A stretch of 60,101 bases of DNA. Origin: Bacteroides fragilis (GTDB lineage Bacteria > Bacteroidota > Bacteroidia > Bacteroidales > DTGW01). The stretch is taken from assembly GCA_945889005.1 (NCBI GenBank), contig CAMDBI010000023.1:1-60101 (forward strand). Reading direction: 5' to 3'. Positions 19,001 to 26,163 of this stretch are shown one piece after another. The notes beneath the pieces were generated by a model. That model was given only the letters and a program-made list of their open reading frames with translations. It was not told the DNA's origin and did no database searches. Position numbers and translations under genes: made by a program. How positions within the stretch are numbered: position 1 is the first letter of the stretch; each line of letters starts with the position of its first letter.

Positions 19001-19108
19001 AATAATTGGTATCATCAAAGCAACAACAATTAAATACATCGAATTGAGTATTCGATTATAGGTACTAAGTAGATAATCGTTGATGTCTGCTGCTTTAAAA
19101 AATTTCAT
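16046..19108 (-). CDS. Hybrid sensor histidine kinase / response regulator
   Basis: A 1020-residue membrane kinase. About six hydrophobic segments lie in residues 15-185, then a coiled coil (about 190-225), two PAS domains (about 225-345 and 345-470) and a GAF-like domain (about 480-630). Next is HisKA with the phospho-acceptor in FLANMSHEIRTPMNG, then HATPase_c with the N-box (LTNLVSNALKFT), DTGIGI and GGTGLGLAI. A C-terminal receiver has the phospho-acceptor D950 (LLDMKMPVMNG) and the conserved lysine in YLAKPI. The signal is unknown. It is transcribed alone; a symmetrical TGA-N6-TCA palindrome sits about 70 bp upstream. No output regulator is adjacent. Confidence 0.92.
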   Translation of the reverse strand: MKFFKAADINDYLLSTYNRILNSMYLIVVALMIPIIIIDFQKSIATNSFIISLSDTIIALSILILYIFRRSISFHFRTLYISIVLFIHSCILFSSIGLASEAMLMLLFVIVLNSVIYGKRIGWMTISFSIIILIIYTILLKLGYLSFGIEVVSYSNDSTIWISRGISFSIYSMVLFFFIIQTRKVLDSSLQQYSLKNNELQRVNKELESKINENKELNLSLTEKEEKYRTLISMSPDGIVVHVKGVIKFVNPSVVEWLGARSQRDILGRNALEFVHPLYVDEVKKRIEDISLYRKPIPFVEEKYIAFDGSVIYVETSARPIIYEKEDAVLIILRNLSERKKHIETIRKQRDYIETILENIPLGIFAKYIPENYRFSVWNRKMEQIFGNKKEDMIGKTDYDLVANIEEIEYFRKTDEKVMSDGKAIDIPYEIVNTANGTFQLHTIKVPMYDAEGKPDTLLGIIEDLTERSAKEYELKISQTALVAQRDLSLKLNKCNTPEQSYLEISEIINRFSDIDFVGIFLCDESNIYKLHTYSGELSDITSQKKNLHIDPHNQELLNNGKTLYFTLTELPEFLKPLTNNEKIQSCSLLPINNFSQNIAVVVAGSRLLKETPLNLVSSFETFTIIMQNFLIRIEKETELKKAKEKAEESDKLKSAFLANMSHEIRTPMNGIIGFADLLNSPDLPEDKQRQFVDIINRSSKQLLSIINDIIDISKIESGQIAINNCKFNLNEALNEIFEFYQPIAILKNIDLTLTSNIEYQAYIITDDVKLKQILTNLVSNALKFTESGKIEIQYTVNTTNIEFFVKDTGIGIENEYIETIFERFRQVEYSNKRNYGGTGLGLAIAKAYTELLGGTIGVRSKINQGSTFGFSIPYLVPENDETHQTFESASYTPLLQGKKIIVAEDENVNFDFLKEILELTKVEIIRAYNGQDTINLLNNHPDVSLILLDMKMPVMNGYDAVKILKEINPKIPIIAQTAFAFSDEKQKALEAGCDDYLAKPISKVALFSKLREHSDRIKH

Positions 19109-19179
19109 TAGACGTTGATATATGAAATAATAATTTTATAAAATTATAAAAGTATTTCATTATCTTTTTATTATAAAAG

Positions 19180-19193
19180 GTGATTTAAATCAC
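19180..19193. promoter_or_regulatory. Crp/Fnr-like palindrome upstream of the hybrid kinase gene
   Basis: Perfect 14-bp palindrome GTGATTTAAATCAC, which matches the TGA-N6-TCA pattern of Crp/Fnr operators. It is 72 bp upstream of the kinase ATG. A Crp/Fnr regulator is encoded at 55128. Confidence 0.5.
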
Positions 19194-19251
19194 TTTTGTG
19201 TTAAGAATTGATTATTTTTTAGAAATTGATTTAAATGACTAGAAAAAAGCA

Positions 19252-19283
19252 AAAAAAAACCGCATCATTAGATACGGTTTTTT
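19252..19283 (-). terminator. Terminator of the rpsF-rpsR-rplI operon
   Basis: Hairpin ACCG-C-ATC / GAT-A-CGGT with a 4-nt loop, flanked by A and T runs. It lies just after the rplI stop codon on the reverse strand. Confidence 0.75.
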
Positions 19284-19302
19284 TGAATATACTTGAAATG
19301 TG

Positions 19303-19749
19303 TTATTCTGAAACAACTTCAAATTCGATATCGACATCGACATCTTTGTGAAGTTTAATTTTTGCAGTATAAGTACCAACTTCCTTAATAATTTCTTCTT
19401 TAATGAAGATGTTTTTGCGAAATACTTCAAATCCTTTAACAGCAAGTGCCTCAGAAATTTGAATGGTATTTACAGAGCCAAATATCTTTCCTTTCGAGCT
19501 TGTTTTGGCACCGATTGTAAGTTTTAGACCTTGCATTTTTTCCGATTGCTCGGTAGCAATTTGTTTAAGTTTAGCTTCTTTGTGAGCACGCTGTTTAATA
19601 AGCTCAGCTTGCATTTTCTTGGCCGATTCGGTAGCAACTTTTGCATATCCGCGTGGAATTAAGTAATTGCGAGCATAACCATCGCTAACAATTGCTAAAT
19701 CGTCTTTTTGCCCAAGATTGGGTATAAATTGTGTTAAAATAACTTCCAT
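19303..19749 (-). CDS. rplI: 50S ribosomal protein L9
   Basis: A 148-residue L9. The N-terminal domain begins MEVILTQFIPNLGQKDDLAIVSDGYARNYLIPRGYA (shown here in two family parts, V-L-x-x-x-x-x-L-G and G-Y-A-R-N-Y-L-I-P). A long central helix (about 42-75) and a C-terminal rRNA-binding domain follow. Last gene of the S6-S18-L9 operon, 20 bp after rpsR. Confidence 0.98.
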   Translation of the reverse strand: MEVILTQFIPNLGQKDDLAIVSDGYARNYLIPRGYAKVATESAKKMQAELIKQRAHKEAKLKQIATEQSEKMQGLKLTIGAKTSSKGKIFGSVNTIQISEALAVKGFEVFRKNIFIKEEIIKEVGTYTAKIKLHKDVDVDIEFEVVSE

Positions 19750-19769
19750 TGATAGTTTCCCTCCTTGTA

Positions 19770-20039
19770 TTATTTAAGTAAGTCTGTAACATAGGGCAAT
19801 AATGCCAAGTGACGAGCGCGAGCTATGGCTGTAGATACCTTACGTTGGTATTTTAGCGATGTTCCGGTGAGTCGACGTGGTAAAATTTTTCCTTGTTCGT
19901 TCAAAAACTTTTTGAGGAATTCCGGATCCTTGTAATCGATGTATTTAATTTTTGCCTTTTTGAAACGGCAATACTTTTTCTTTTTCACCTCTACTGTTGG
20001 AGGTGTAAGATATCTGATTTCCGAATTGTTTTGTGCCAT
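19770..20039 (-). CDS. rpsR: 30S ribosomal protein S18
   Basis: An 89-residue S18 with the conserved [20 protein letters not shown] and the basic C-terminal [20 protein letters not shown] region (both within the family core). S18 pairs with S6 on the 30S platform. It lies 3 bp after rpsF, so translation is probably coupled. Confidence 0.98.
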   Translation of the reverse strand: MAQNNSEIRYLTPPTVEVKKKKYCRFKKAKIKYIDYKDPEFLKKFLNEQGKILPRRLTGTSLKYQRKVSTAIARARHLALLPYVTDLLK

Positions 20040-20042
20040 AAT

Positions 20043-20390
20043 CTAAGCCTCCATTTTTTCTTTGGTTTGTAAACGTTTTCTATCGCTGTATTCGATGGCA
20101 TATTTGTCCATCTTGAATGTGAGGAAACGGATGATGCGTTCATCGCGTTTGTACTCGGTTTCTAACTTAGCGATAACCTCGCCACTAGCCTTAAAGTGGA
20201 TTAAGTTGTAAAATCCGGTGGTTTTCTTTTGAATTGGGTATGCAAGCTTGCGCAAGCCCCAATTGTTGACCTGAACAATCTCTGCTCCTTGGTCGGTCAG
20301 AAAACCTGTAAACTTTTGTACCGCTTCCTTCATCTGGGCTTCAGACAAAACGGGAGTTAAAATGAAAACGGTTTCATACTGGTTTGACAT
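20043..20390 (-). CDS. rpsF: 30S ribosomal protein S6
   Basis: A 115-residue S6 with the N-terminal [20 protein letters not shown] and the core [37 protein letters not shown]. First gene of rpsF-rpsR-rplI. A near-consensus Bacteroidetes promoter ends about 30 bp upstream of the ATG. Confidence 0.98.
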   Translation of the reverse strand: MSNQYETVFILTPVLSEAQMKEAVQKFTGFLTDQGAEIVQVNNWGLRKLAYPIQKKTTGFYNLIHFKASGEVIAKLETEYKRDERIIRFLTFKMDKYAIEYSDRKRLQTKEKMEA

Positions 20391-20421
20391 ATAAATACTT
20401 TTAATTTGTTAAAATGAGCCG

Positions 20422-20452
20422 CAAAATTAATTACTTTTTTTATTCCGGCAAA
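20422..20452 (-). promoter_or_regulatory. Promoter of the rpsF operon
   Basis: Reverse strand TTTG (20449-20452), 19 bp, TAATTTTG (20422-20429): an exact match to the Bacteroidetes primary sigma consensus. The leader would be about 28 nt. Confidence 0.8.
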
Positions 20453-20570
20453 TTTTTTATTTGATAATAATTCAATGATTTAAAACTTTCATCTTTTTCC
20501 AATTGGATACGTTTGTTTTATATATCCTACATATTTAGAGGCTTGCTCTTATACGTTTTTTGTATGTAAC

Positions 20571-20600
20571 TTGTAGGTGGCGTTTCTTGTATTACTTTTG
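20571..20600 (+). promoter_or_regulatory. Putative apbE promoter
   Basis: TTG (20571-20573), 19 bp, then -7 box TACTTTTG (20593-20600). Transcription would begin near 20605, giving a leader of about 70 nt before the preferred ATG at 20675. Confidence 0.55.
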
Positions 20601-20674
20601 TACGATCTTTGCTTCATTGTTTGAAAAAAGAAAAAGTCTATTTTTTGTTTTGTGCAATTTTAAGTGTCATCTGT

Positions 20675-21679
20675 ATGAAAAAAAATATAATTATATGTTT
20701 TAGCCTTACATTATTGTTATTTTCGTGTAAATCTGAAAAAGGACAATATACTTTTATTGAAGGCACAGCGCAAGGTGCTACTTATCATATTACGTTTGAA
20801 AACAAAGAGTTGAAAGATTATTCTATTGTTATTGACTCTTTTTTAAATGCGTTTGATAAATCATTGTCAATTTACGATTCTACATCATTAATTTCTAAGA
20901 TAAACAGCAATTGCAACGATTTAATGCTCGACGATTGGTTTATAAAAGTATTTAACAAATCGGTTGTGATTAATAAATTAACAGATGGTGCTTTTGATAT
21001 TACAGTTGGACCGATATGCAATGCATGGGGTTTTGGAAATACTCCATATACTAAAGTCGATTCTGCATCAATAGACAGTTTGTTGCAGTTTGTAGGAATG
21101 AGTAATGTTAGTATTAATGATCAGAAACTTGTAAAATTGTTGCCAGGCGTAAAACTCGATTTCAATGCTTTGGCTCAGGGTTATGCAGTCGATATTATTT
21201 GCGATTTTTTTGAAGAAGAAGGAATCGAAAATTACTTGATAGAAATTGGTGGAGAACTAAGAGCTAAAGGCAAAAATGCTAAAGATAATTATTGGAAAAT
21301 TGGTATCGATCGTCCCGATGATAACAATAACATTGCTGGCGAAAATCTTCAGGCAATTTTAGAAATTAAAGATAAAGCAGTTGCTACATCTGGTAATTAT
21401 CGCCGGTTTTTTGTTGAAAATGGTGTTAAGTATTCGCATATTATAAATCCCAAAACCGGCTATCCTGCTCGAAGCAACTTGTTGAGCGTCACTGTTATTT
21501 CCGATAAATGTATCGATGCCGATGCTCTTGCCACATCTTTTATGGTGCTTGGTTTCGAAAAGAGTAAAACCTTGGTAAAGCAATTGCCCGATATTGATGT
21601 ACTATTTATATATAGCAATGAAAACGGTGAATATCAGGTGTTTTATACCGAGGGTTTGAAAAAGATGTTGGTAGAATAA
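20675..21679 (+). CDS. apbE: FAD:protein FMN transferase (ApbE), lipoprotein
   Basis: A 334-residue ApbE lipoprotein, probably periplasmic-facing. It transfers FMN from FAD to a Ser/Thr of extracytoplasmic flavoproteins. The lipobox LLLFSC follows MKKNIIICFSLT, which fixes the start at 20675 rather than the upstream in-frame ATG at 20609. Family motifs: AQGATYHITF near the N-terminus, KLDFNALAQGYAVDII in mid-protein, IGGELRAKG, and the Mg/FAD region DADALATSFMVLG. A plausible substrate with an SGATIS motif is encoded at 58386. A MITE begins 16 bp after the stop. Confidence 0.93.
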   Translation: MKKNIIICFSLTLLLFSCKSEKGQYTFIEGTAQGATYHITFENKELKDYSIVIDSFLNAFDKSLSIYDSTSLISKINSNCNDLMLDDWFIKVFNKSVVINKLTDGAFDITVGPICNAWGFGNTPYTKVDSASIDSLLQFVGMSNVSINDQKLVKLLPGVKLDFNALAQGYAVDIICDFFEEEGIENYLIEIGGELRAKGKNAKDNYWKIGIDRPDDNNNIAGENLQAILEIKDKAVATSGNYRRFFVENGVKYSHIINPKTGYPARSNLLSVTVISDKCIDADALATSFMVLGFEKSKTLVKQLPDIDVLFIYSNENGEYQVFYTEGLKKMLVE

Positions 21680-21695
21680 ATTTAAGTAGTCTATT

Positions 21696-21866
21696 GGGCG
21701 TCTCTAAAAACTCGATTTTTTGAGGCAGACGAATTTTTAAACCCGGAGTTTACTACTGTAAATGTGTTACACTGAGCGAAAGCCGAAGTGAGGAGTTTAA
21801 AAATGAAGTCCAACAAAGAACCCCGAAGGGCTCAGCGCAGCTAAAAAGCAGTTTTTAGAGATGCCC
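21696..21866. mobile_element. MITE family 1, copy C (171 bp)
   Basis: Ends GGGCGTCTCTAAAAACT and AGTTTTTAGAGATGCCC with target duplication TATT (21692-21695 and 21867-21870). It fills the gap between the convergent stop codons of apbE and sucB. Confidence 0.9.
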
Positions 21867-21870
21867 TATT

Positions 21871-23088
21871 TTAAATTCCCAACAGTTCTTTTTCGGGACT
21901 AGGTGTATTGTAAAGTAGTTTCAATGGATTTTCGACCAATTCTTTCACTTTTACCAAAAAACTTACCGAGTCGCGTCCATCTATTATACGGTGGTCGTAA
22001 CTAAGTGCTATATACATCATTGGGCGTATTACTACCAGACCGCTTATCGCAACTGGCCGTTCAACAATATTGTGCATACCAAGTATGGCAGATTGTGGTG
22101 GGTTAATAATGGGTGTCGAGAGCAACGACCCGAATACTCCTCCATTAGTTATGGTAAATGTGCCTCCGGTCATATCGTCGATGCTAAGGCGGGCAGCACG
22201 CGCTTTTGTAGCTTTTTCGGCAATTGCTTTCTCTATTTCCGCTATACTCATGCTTTCGGCATTTCGCAAAATCGGAACCATTAGTCCCTTGTCGGTTTGC
22301 ACGGCTATGCCTATATCGCAATAGTCGGGTGTCACAATTTCTTCACCTTCGATTTGAGAATTGACTTTTGGAAATTGTTTTAGGGCAATAGATACTGCTT
22401 TTGTAAAAAACGACATGAAACCGAGTTTCAAACCATGTTTTTCGAAAAAAGCCTTTTGGTATTGGTTACGCAATACAATGATTCCACTCATATCAGCCTC
22501 GTTAAAGGTGGTTAGCATGGCTGTTTCGTTTTTCACGGAAACTAGACGTTTGCTCAGTTTCTTTCGCAATGGGCTCATTGGTTCGCGTTTTTCTTCGCGA
22601 ATCGATATTTTTTTTGCAACCGGTGTGGTGTTTTTTAATCGAAAAACTGCTTCAACTTCTTTTTTGCCAATTCGTTGCAAGCCGTTAATAATATCGTCGA
22701 CCGACAAATTGTATTCTTCCATAAGTTTTTCGGCAACGGGAGTGGTTTTAATTTCGTGCTTCGTGCTTTGAGCTTCGAGCTTCGAGCTTTGAGCTTCGTT
22801 GTTTAATAATGGGTTTTCATTACTTTCAACTTTCAACTTTTTACTAACAACTTTATCTGTATCAATTGTACAAGCTACCTTTCCAACACCGACAGTTGTT
22901 CCTTCCGATATCAATATTTTTATTTGCCCCGAAGCAGATGCTATCAATGGGAGCGTAGCTTTGTCCGATTCGACTTCGGCAACTTCCTGGTCTTTATTCA
23001 CAAAAGCGCCATCGGCAACTAGCCATTTGCTAATCACAACTTCGTTTATCGACTCTCCGGGACGGGGTATGTTTATTTCTAGTATCAT
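21871..23088 (-). CDS. sucB: 2-oxoglutarate dehydrogenase E2 (dihydrolipoyl succinyltransferase)
   Basis: A 405-residue E2 of the 2-oxoglutarate dehydrogenase complex. The lipoyl domain is residues 1-77 with lipoyl-lysine K43 in [12 protein letters not shown] hydrophilic linker of about residues 80-120 follows, then a short E3/E1-binding domain ([16 protein letters not shown] to KKEVEAVF). The acyltransferase domain has catalytic H366 and D370 in [12 protein letters not shown]. The linker is encoded largely by 7-bp tandem repeats. It is downstream of sucA (69-bp gap), so the complex genes are transcribed together; E3 is not here. Confidence 0.94.
   Translation of the reverse strand: MILEINIPRPGESINEVVISKWLVADGAFVNKDQEVAEVESDKATLPLIASASGQIKILISEGTTVGVGKVACTIDTDKVVSKKLKVESNENPLLNNEAQSSKLEAQSTKHEIKTTPVAEKLMEEYNLSVDDIINGLQRIGKKEVEAVFRLKNTTPVAKKISIREEKREPMSPLRKKLSKRLVSVKNETAMLTTFNEADMSGIIVLRNQYQKAFFEKHGLKLGFMSFFTKAVSIALKQFPKVNSQIEGEEIVTPDYCDIGIAVQTDKGLMVPILRNAESMSIAEIEKAIAEKATKARAARLSIDDMTGGTFTITNGGVFGSLLSTPIINPPQSAILGMHNIVERPVAISGLVVIRPMMYIALSYDHRIIDGRDSVSFLVKVKELVENPLKLLYNTPSPEKELLGI
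22758..22799. repeat. Six-unit 7-bp tandem repeat inside sucB (linker)
   Basis: Plus-strand units: GCTTCGT, GCTTTGA, GCTTCGA, GCTTCGA, GCTTTGA, GCTTCGT. Together (42 bp) they keep the reading frame and encode part of the E2 linker ([14 protein letters not shown]). A second short run of ACTTTCA units follows at about 22831-22850. Confidence 0.85.
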
Positions 23089-23100
23089 AATTTCATTAAT

Positions 23101-23187
23101 TTGAAAATGTGCAAGTGTGCAAATGAATTAAAGGGTATAATTATTATTTTCCAATTTTCACATTTCCACATTCGAAATTTGCACATT
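23101..23187. repeat. CACATTT-type repeat at the sucA/sucB junction
   Basis: Two blocks in opposite orientation: GAAAATGTGCAAGTGTGCAAA at the left (23103-23122, trimmed) and AATTTTCACATTTCCACATT with GAAATTTGCACATT at the right. The right block runs over the sucA stop codon and encodes its last residues (QISNVEM). Confidence 0.6.
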
Positions 23188-25986
23188 AAAAATATAATTA
23201 TGTTGTTTAAGTACTTCGGCTCTGCTTTTTCCTTGTACACATTGCAATCCGCAATATATGTTTTTTTGTTCGCAATTGCAATGGCGAAAAACTTTTGATA
23301 TAATTTCTTGTTGCTCTAATTTGTGAAGTTCGTTGAGACCAACTGCCGGACTTCCACTTGGTTTTCGAGCTACTACTACCATTTGTTTGTCGTGCATTTG
23401 ATAGTTTACATACATCCAAGGTCCCATGTTTTCGGGCTCTTCCTGAACCCACAGGTGTAAAAGTGCGTTCTTGTATTTTTTCAATATGGCATCGACTTGT
23501 GCATGAGGAAATGGATGCAGTTGTTCGAGCCTTACTATGGCTATGTCTTTAGCCTCATATTCTTCTTTCTTTTCAAGCAAATCGTAATATATTTTGCCTG
23601 AACAGAATACCAACCGGCGTACATTGTCTATATCGGTATTGTTATCGTCGATTACTTCCTGAAATATACCATTAGAAAGGTCGTTGAGCGACGAGATACA
23701 TTTAGGGTGGCGAAGTAGGCTTTTGGGTGTAAAAACTACCAATGGAATGCGGAAGTCGCGTTTTATTTGGCGGCGCAATACATGGAAGAAATTGGCGGGT
23801 GTGGTACAGTTGACCACTTGCATATTGTTGCTGGCCGAAAGAGTCAAAAATCGCTCGATACGGGCGCTCGAATGTTCGGGTCCTTGACCTTCGTAACCAT
23901 GAGGCAGCAACAGAGTAAGTCCGTTCATAAGGCCCCATTTTTCTTCGGCAGAGCAAATATACTGGTCTATAATAACCTGAGCAACGTTGCTAAAATCGCC
24001 AAATTGTGCTTCCCAAATTGTTAAACCCTTTGGGCACGATAGTCCGTAGCCATATTCGAAACCCAAAACCCCATATTCCGAAAGGGGTGAGTTGCATACT
24101 TGCACATGAGCCTGCTCGGGCGAAAGGTTTTTCATGGGGAAGTATTGCTGGTCGGTGTCTTCAATGGTATGAGCAGCATGACGGTGTGAGAATGTTCCCC
24201 GAACGCTGTCCTGACCACTTATACGAACTGGGTGGCCTTCTATACTGAGGCTTCCATAAGCCAATTGCTCGCCAAGTGCCCAGTCGACTGTCTCCTCTGA
24301 AATTAACTTTTTCCGATCGTCGACCAGTTTTATGGTTTTTGAGAAAAATTTTTTGTCTGTAGGTAAAAAATTAAGTTTTTCGGCAATCTTTATAAGCATT
24401 TCTTTATTAACTCCTGTTTCGGGCGACTGTGCAAAGTCTTTATCAATTGAATAACGCATTCCATTCCAGTCTTCTTTCAAGAACTGAGGTATCTGAACCG
24501 ATTCGATAAGCTTCGACGATTCGAGTTGGCCTTCCATAAAGTTTTCAAATTCGGACTCAATTTTATGAATTTCTGCCTTATTGTAAATGCCTTGTTCTAT
24601 AAGCTGTTGACTATATATGTCGCGGGGGTTTGGGTGTTGTTCTATTATTTTGTACAACAGGGGCTGGGTAAAACGTGGTTCGTCGCCTTCGTTGTGGCCA
24701 TATTTGCGGTATCCGAGAATGTCGATAAACACATCGCTGTGGAATATTTGCCGGTATTCCATGGCCATTGTAACAGCAAATACTACGGCTTCAACATCGT
24801 CGCCATTGACATGAAATATTGGAGAACGGGTTATTTTTGCCACATCGGTACAGTATGTACTCGAACGAGCTTCGGTATAGTTGGTGGTAAAGCCTACTTG
24901 ATTGTTGGTAACCAGGTGAATTGTGCCTCCTGTGCTGTAATTGGGGAGTTCCGACATTTGAATAGTTTCGTACACAACGCCCTGTGTGGCAATTGCAGCA
25001 TCGCCATGCATTACTATCGGGCAAAGGCGGCTCTCGTCACCTTTGTATCTGTTAACGATACGGGCTTTTGCAATGCCTTGTATTATGGGTGCTACTGTCT
25101 CTAAGTGTGAGGGGTTAGGAGCCATGTTTAGTTTCACAGTTCGTTGGCTGTTTGTTACAATTTCGTTGCCATAACCTAAGTGATACTTAACATCGCCCAA
25201 AACGATATGTTCTTCAAATTTGTTGCCAATAAATTCTTTAAATATGTTTTCATAGGGTTTGCGCATGATGTTGGTAAGCACATTGAGTCGACCCCTGTGC
25301 GACATGCCAAGTACAAATTCGTCGATACCCAGTTCTGCTCCCCGATCTATTACTGCATGCAGAGCCGGAATAAGCGTGTCGTTGCCTTCTAGCGAAAACC
25401 GCTTTTGACCAACAAATTTCTTGTGAATAAACTTTTCGAAACCAACGGCTTCTTTCAGATAGTTATAGATTCGTTTTTTTTCTTCGACACTGTAATTGGG
25501 CAAATTGCGTGTGCTTTCCATTCTTTTCTTGAGCCATTCGACTTTCTCGGGCATTCGAATAAACATAAATTCAGCACCAATCGAACGGCAATAGGTGGTT
25601 TGCAGATGCTCAATTATTTGTCGCAATGTTGCAGCCCCAATACCAATCTCTTTTCCTGCCTGAAATGTAACATCGAGGTCGCTTTGGTTGAGTCCGTAGT
25701 TTTCGATATCGAGTGTAGGGAAATATTTACGCCTGGTACGAACTGGGTTCGTTTTGGTAAAAAAATGCCCGCGTTTTCGATATTCGTCAATGAGATTCAA
25801 TACTTTAAATTCTTTGTCGACCAAATCAGGCTTAATATCTTCGATATTTGATGTTCGACCAAATTCAAAACCTTCGAAGAATTTTTTCCATTCGTTGTCT
25901 AAACTTTCAGGATTGTTAAGATATTGCCTGTATAAATTGTCTATTGAGCTAATGTCGGCATTGCCAAGGTAAGAGTGCTTTTCCAT
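23158..25986 (-). CDS. sucA: 2-oxoglutarate dehydrogenase E1 (thiamine-diphosphate dependent)
   Basis: A 942-residue E1 that decarboxylates 2-oxoglutarate and succinylates the E2 lipoyl group. The N-terminal E2-interaction peptide (YLGNADISSIDNLYRQYLNN) is at 5-24. The thiamine-diphosphate region includes MHGDAAIATQGVVYE and NNQVGFTTN, and HRHAAHTIEDTDQQYFPM is in the transketolase-like half. After the normal end of the family (GLNELHKLEQQEIISKVF) there is a tail of about 40 residues with four cysteines (CNCEQKNIYCGLQC). Its last codons come from a dispersed repeat. First gene of sucA-sucB. Confidence 0.95.
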   Translation of the reverse strand: MEKHSYLGNADISSIDNLYRQYLNNPESLDNEWKKFFEGFEFGRTSNIEDIKPDLVDKEFKVLNLIDEYRKRGHFFTKTNPVRTRRKYFPTLDIENYGLNQSDLDVTFQAGKEIGIGAATLRQIIEHLQTTYCRSIGAEFMFIRMPEKVEWLKKRMESTRNLPNYSVEEKKRIYNYLKEAVGFEKFIHKKFVGQKRFSLEGNDTLIPALHAVIDRGAELGIDEFVLGMSHRGRLNVLTNIMRKPYENIFKEFIGNKFEEHIVLGDVKYHLGYGNEIVTNSQRTVKLNMAPNPSHLETVAPIIQGIAKARIVNRYKGDESRLCPIVMHGDAAIATQGVVYETIQMSELPNYSTGGTIHLVTNNQVGFTTNYTEARSSTYCTDVAKITRSPIFHVNGDDVEAVVFAVTMAMEYRQIFHSDVFIDILGYRKYGHNEGDEPRFTQPLLYKIIEQHPNPRDIYSQQLIEQGIYNKAEIHKIESEFENFMEGQLESSKLIESVQIPQFLKEDWNGMRYSIDKDFAQSPETGVNKEMLIKIAEKLNFLPTDKKFFSKTIKLVDDRKKLISEETVDWALGEQLAYGSLSIEGHPVRISGQDSVRGTFSHRHAAHTIEDTDQQYFPMKNLSPEQAHVQVCNSPLSEYGVLGFEYGYGLSCPKGLTIWEAQFGDFSNVAQVIIDQYICSAEEKWGLMNGLTLLLPHGYEGQGPEHSSARIERFLTLSASNNMQVVNCTTPANFFHVLRRQIKRDFRIPLVVFTPKSLLRHPKCISSLNDLSNGIFQEVIDDNNTDIDNVRRLVFCSGKIYYDLLEKKEEYEAKDIAIVRLEQLHPFPHAQVDAILKKYKNALLHLWVQEEPENMGPWMYVNYQMHDKQMVVVARKPSGSPAVGLNELHKLEQQEIISKVFRHCNCEQKNIYCGLQCVQGKSRAEVLKQHNYIFNVQISNVEM

Positions 25987-26163
25987 ATTTAGGTTATGTT
26001 GCTTTCTTAAAATTACAAATTATTTCTATATTATGTCACAAACCTGTGATTTGTTCAAAAAAAACTAAAAAATAGTATTTTTACTATGTAGAATTTTTAT
26101 AAACCTTATGCTTCGATTCTGTGAATTTGTTAACTTTATTAAATTCTTTAATTTGAAGTATTA

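Noticed and set aside
20391-20460. S6:S18-binding leader RNA before rpsF
   Set aside because: The leader is only about 28 nt after the promoter and has no stem with the bulged CCG motif.
20609-20674. Earlier ATG for apbE
   Set aside because: It would place 22 residues before the lipoprotein signal and lies almost at the predicted transcription start.
24526-25104. 192-codon open frame on the plus strand
   Set aside because: Antisense to sucA, with cysteine- and tyrosine-rich composition typical of shadow frames; no family pattern.
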